Assembly: GCA_913060845.1 (NCBI GenBank)
Contig: CAJXVF010000025.1
Location: 1 to 11,393 of the forward strand
Direction: 5' to 3'
Source of the DNA: an uncultured Alphaproteobacteria bacterium
GTDB taxonomy: Bacteria > Pseudomonadota > Alphaproteobacteria > Bin95
Length of the DNA: 11,393 bases
Shown: piece by piece, positions 8,805 through 11,393 of the stretch
Numbering within the stretch: the first letter of the stretch is position 1
Layout: each line of letters starts with the position of its first letter
Made by a program: the position numbers and the translations under genes
The notes under the pieces: generated by a model
Databases searched by the model: none
Seen by the model: only the letters and a program-made list of their open reading frames with translations
Told to the model about the DNA's origin: nothing

Positions 8805-10622
8805 TTGAGCCTCCCCCCGCATTTCCTTGAAGAGTTAAAGCAGCGCGTCTCGGTGAGCGATATCGTGCAGCGGCGCGTGAAACTCATCAAACGCGGGCGG
8901 GAATTTGTTGGGCTGTCGCCGTTTAACGCGGAGAAGTCACCGTCGTTCACCGTGAATGACGAGAAAGGCTTCTATCACTGCTTTTCGTCCGGCGAGCATG
9001 GCGACATCCTTTCATTTTTGATGAACGTCGAAGGCATGGCGTTCATGGAAGCAGTGGAGACTTGCGCAGGTCTCGCCGGCATGGATGTGCCGCAAGAAAC
9101 GCCGGAAGAGCATGCGAGGGCTGAACAAGCCAAAGGCATGCGGGAAGCAAATACGGCGGCAGCGCATTTCTTCGAGCAGCAATTGCGCATGCCCCACGGT
9201 GCGGAAGCGCTGACCTATCTGCAGCGGCGCGGATTGGCGGAGCCGACCATGCGCCGGTTCCAGCTTGGATATGCGCCTGCGGACCGCATGGCCGTCATCG
9301 CCTATCTGCGTCGTGAAGGCTATGAGGATGAGGTGCTTGTCGAGGCTGGTCTGGCGCGAAAATCCGATGACGGTCGCGTCTATGGTTATTTCAAGGACCG
9401 CGTGATCTTCCCGATTATGGATGCGCGTGGCCGCTGCATCGCTTTTGGCGCCCGGGCCCTTGGCGATGCGCAGCCGAAATACCTAAATTCACCCGACAGC
9501 CCACTATTTCAGAAGGGCGACACGCTCTATGGCCTCGATCTGGCGCGGGAGCCCGGGCATAAGGCGGGCGAGATCGTTGTCGTCGAGGGCTATATGGATG
9601 TGATTGCGCTCAGCGAAGCGGGCATCCCGAATGCTGTTGCACCACTCGGCACTGCGATCACGGAAAATCAGATCAAGCGGCTCTGGAAGATTGCGGCCAG
9701 GCCAACGCTTTGCATGGATGGCGATGCGGCTGGCCGGCGCGCTGCTGGTCGTGCTGCGCTCCGATGCCTGCCGATCCTGGTTCCCGGTCGTAGCCTTAAG
9801 TTCACGCTGCTGACCGGTGGCCAGGACCCCGACGAGATGGTGCGGGAGAACGGCGCTGAAGCTCTGAATGAAGCGTTCGCAAATGCGGAAAGCCTAGCTG
9901 ACATAATCTGGACAGATGCACTGTCTGAAATCGATGCGGCGCAGCCAGAACAGCGGGCGGCGTTCGACAAACGCCTGCATGAGCTGGCGCGCGGCATCCA
10001 GGATGAAACGGTCCGTCGCTACTTCACTGATGAAGTCCGCAATCGCCTTCGCCAAGCCTTTGGTCAGGAGCAGCCGCAGCAGCGCTCCTATGATCGCTAC
10101 AATGGTCGTGGTGATAGCTGGAAGAAGCGCGACCAGGGCCCGCCAGCGCGCCGTTTGCCACGCCCGGCAGCGGGTGCCCGTGTTGCTGCGCGCTCTATCG
10201 GCGAAGGCCGATTGGTCTTTGTATTGCTGCAGCGGCCTGATCTGGCGGAGCCTTTGGCGGAACGCTTGGCCTTGATCCGATTCGCGGATCCGGCGCTTGA
10301 CAGTCTCCGGGCGGCGCTCGTACAGAATATTGTGCATGTTCCTGGTATTGACGCTGGGGCTTTGCGCAACCATCTAATGAATGCCGGTCTGACGCGGACT
10401 TTGTCTCTGCTGGATGCAGATATAAAGCGCCGACGCCCGCCTGGAGTTTTGCAAGAAAACGAGGCGGACATGGCTATTTGGCTTGATCAAGCCATCTCCG
10501 CAATGGAACGAGATGAGGTCAATCAGGAGATTCAGCGGCGCGCGCGATCATTGAATATGCAGGATGATAGGGCGTTGCAGGCGCTTGACTCAGAAATGCA
10601 GGCAGTCTTCCGAGAACGGTAA
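8805..10622 (+). CDS. dnaG: DNA primase
   Basis: Primase makes RNA primers for the replication fork, acting with the DnaB helicase. The 605-residue product has three parts. The N-terminal CHC2-type domain (about 1-95) contains GLSPFNAEKSPSF and YHCFSSGEHGD. The TOPRIM catalytic core (about 180-345) has the RVIFPIMDARGR basic motif (199-210), KYLNSP (225-230), the catalytic glutamate Glu261 in VVVEGYMDVIAL, Asp305 and Asp307 in MDGDAAGRRA, and DPDE at 341-344. After a polar Arg/Gln-rich linker (about 423-450) comes a C-terminal region that should bind DnaB. Three of the four zinc ligands seen in the E. coli enzyme are replaced: Ser38, Asn41 and Ser62, with only Cys59 kept. From memory, many alphaproteobacterial primases share the SPFN and FSSG pattern. 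The start is TTG, set by AGGAG nine bases before. It follows the YqeY-like gene by 12 nt and precedes rpoD by 123 nt. Confidence 0.97.
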   Translation: MSLPPHFLEELKQRVSVSDIVQRRVKLIKRGREFVGLSPFNAEKSPSFTVNDEKGFYHCFSSGEHGDILSFLMNVEGMAFMEAVETCAGLAGMDVPQETPEEHARAEQAKGMREANTAAAHFFEQQLRMPHGAEALTYLQRRGLAEPTMRRFQLGYAPADRMAVIAYLRREGYEDEVLVEAGLARKSDDGRVYGYFKDRVIFPIMDARGRCIAFGARALGDAQPKYLNSPDSPLFQKGDTLYGLDLAREPGHKAGEIVVVEGYMDVIALSEAGIPNAVAPLGTAITENQIKRLWKIAARPTLCMDGDAAGRRAAGRAALRCLPILVPGRSLKFTLLTGGQDPDEMVRENGAEALNEAFANAESLADIIWTDALSEIDAAQPEQRAAFDKRLHELARGIQDETVRRYFTDEVRNRLRQAFGQEQPQQRSYDRYNGRGDSWKKRDQGPPARRLPRPAAGARVAARSIGEGRLVFVLLQRPDLAEPLAERLALIRFADPALDSLRAALVQNIVHVPGIDAGALRNHLMNAGLTRTLSLLDADIKRRRPPGVLQENEADMAIWLDQAISAMERDEVNQEIQRRARSLNMQDDRALQALDSEMQAVFRER

Positions 10623-10736
10623 TCAAACAGCCGTCCTCTTGAAAAGTTTGAAAATAATGCGTTAACCAATACGCCCTTATAGAGCATGATTGGGGCCGTT
10701 TACGCGATTCGGCATCTGGCGTTGGCTGGAGAAGGC

Positions 10737-10740
10737 GGAG
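10737..10740 (+). promoter_or_regulatory. rpoD Shine-Dalgarno
   Basis: GGAG lies five bases before the ATG at 10746 and fixes the rpoD start there. The frame is open further upstream to an ATG at 10686, but that has no comparable site and would add 20 residues unlike known RpoD starts. Confidence 0.6.
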
Positions 10741-10745
10741 AGAGA

Positions 10746-11344
10746 ATGGCGACTAAAGCAAAAAAAGCGACGGCTGCGGCAACCAATTCCGCGCCAAAGA
10801 AAGCCAAGACAGACAAAACCGCTAAGGCCGTTAAGCCTGGTGAAGAGGCGGCAGATCGCCTGCAGCTCGACGATAGCGCTGCAATCAAGAAGCTTCTCGC
10901 CGCCGCCAAAGAACGCGGTTCCGTCACCTATGACGAACTGAACGCCGCTCTGCCGCCAGAAGAAGTATCTTCTGAGCAGATCGAAGACGTCATGGCCGCC
11001 CTGTCGGAAATGGGCGTTAACGTTGTTGAGGCTGAAGAAGCCGACGAAGAGCCCGACGAAAAGGCTGCTGCTGACGATGATGACGCCGAAGCGCCCGGTA
11101 AGCGGGTCGCCGGTAATATCGATGATGATGACATTGGCCGCACCGATGACCCGGTGCGTATGTATTTGCGCGAAATGGGCTCTGTCGAGCTTCTGTCTCG
11201 TGAGGGCGAAATCGCGATCGCCAAGCGGATCGAAGCTGGCCGCGAGAAAATGATCGCCGCGCTGATGCGCAGCCCTTTGACCACGCTGGCCATTCTGGAC
11301 TGGCGCGATACGTTAAAGGACGGCGGTATCCTGCTCCGGGATAT
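10746..11344 (+). CDS. rpoD: RNA polymerase sigma factor RpoD, N-terminal part only
   Basis: This is the start of the main housekeeping sigma factor, which directs RNA polymerase to most promoters; a full alphaproteobacterial RpoD runs to over 600 residues, so about 199 genuine residues remain. A Lys/Ala-rich segment (1-30) precedes region 1.1 (about 40-95, with ERGSVTYDELNAALPPEEVSSEQIEDVMAALSEMGVNVVE), an acidic linker (96-130) and region 1.2 (DDPVRMYLREMGSVELLSREGEIAIAKRIEAGR, about 134-166), then the beginning of the non-conserved region ending in GGILLRDI. The open frame continues to 11381, but the residues after RDI (LLYTSDAADE) are encoded by sequencing adapter and must be dropped. It follows dnaG by 123 nt, as in the macromolecular synthesis operon; I saw no terminator and no firm promoter in that gap. 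Confidence 0.96.
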
Positions 11345-11393
11345 CTGTCTCTTATACACATCTGACGCTGCCGACGAATAGAGAGGTGTAGAT
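11345..11393. other. Illumina Nextera adapter, index and P5 sequence (artefact)
   Basis: The 19-base Tn5 mosaic end CTGTCTCTTATACACATCT occupies 11345-11363, followed by the rest of the Nextera read-1 adapter (GACGCTGCCGACGA, 11364-11377). The next eight bases, ATAGAGAG (11378-11385), are the reverse complement of the i5 index CTCTCTAT (S502), and GTGTAGAT (11386-11393) begins the P5 flow-cell sequence. This is read-through from library preparation left on a contig end, not a transposon. It creates false peptides: LLYTSDAADE on the plus strand, and MCIRDR or MYKRQ starts on the minus strand. Confidence 0.98.

Noticed and set aside
9894..10373. Minus-strand open frame of 159 codons with some hydrophobic stretches
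   Set aside because: It is antisense to dnaG, and the apparent membrane-like segment arises from the reverse reading of a polar linker; no supporting start signal.
10623..10745. TTGAAA elements as an rpoD promoter
   Set aside because: Neither copy (10639-10644, 10648-10653) has a fitting -10 box at 16-18 bp; TTATAG at 10678 is too far away.
11017..11361. Minus-strand frames beginning MCIRDR and MYKRQ
   Set aside because: Their starts are encoded by the Nextera adapter, and the rest is antisense to rpoD.
11345..11363. A Tn5/IS50 mosaic end suggesting a transposon insertion in rpoD
   Set aside because: It continues into the Nextera adapter, an index and the P5 sequence, so it comes from library preparation.
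1..11393. CRISPR arrays, tRNA, rRNA, tmRNA or insertion sequences
   Set aside because: I found no regularly spaced repeats, no tRNA-like cloverleaf or rRNA motifs, and no transposase or integrase coding sequence on either strand.

Overview
The window looks like one end of a short-read contig from an alphaproteobacterium, about 58% GC in the coding regions I sampled. Evidence for the lineage is the RpoD N-terminal sequence, a DnaG whose N-terminal domain has lost most of its zinc ligands (a variant I associate with alphaproteobacteria), and the gene order carA-carB-greA divergent from a YqeY-like gene, dnaG and rpoD. I cannot name a genus. The last 49 bases are not genomic: they are an Illumina Nextera (Tn5) adapter plus index, so the contig stops inside rpoD.

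Layout, left to right. Positions 1-335 have lower GC (146 of the first 300 bases by hand count, and 20 of the first 60). They hold the 3' remnant of a helicase-associated (HA) domain gene on the minus strand and, at the outer edge, two TTGGTAC repeats 12 bp apart. At about 312-335 this sequence is joined to a minus-strand MHYT-domain histidine kinase that stops just after its G1 box. The junction is either an insertion or deletion scar or an assembly chimera. From about 336 to 8123 everything reads leftward: carA, carB (8-nt overlap), a rho-independent terminator, greA, a class III CoA-transferase, then the truncated kinase. A divergent control region (8124-8330) carries a good sigma-70-type promoter for carAB. 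From 8331 rightward come the YqeY-like gene, dnaG (TTG start, SD overlapping the preceding stop) and rpoD (start only).

The core is housekeeping. CarA and CarB form carbamoyl-phosphate synthetase for arginine and pyrimidine synthesis. GreA rescues backtracked RNA polymerase. YqeY, primase and the main sigma factor form a version of the macromolecular synthesis operon. The CoA-transferase and MHYT kinase are accessory, and the HA remnant and edge repeats hint at a nearby mobile or foreign segment.

I found no convincing undescribed system. The items most worth checking are the adapter-terminated rpoD, the kinase/HA junction and the degenerate zinc site of DnaG.
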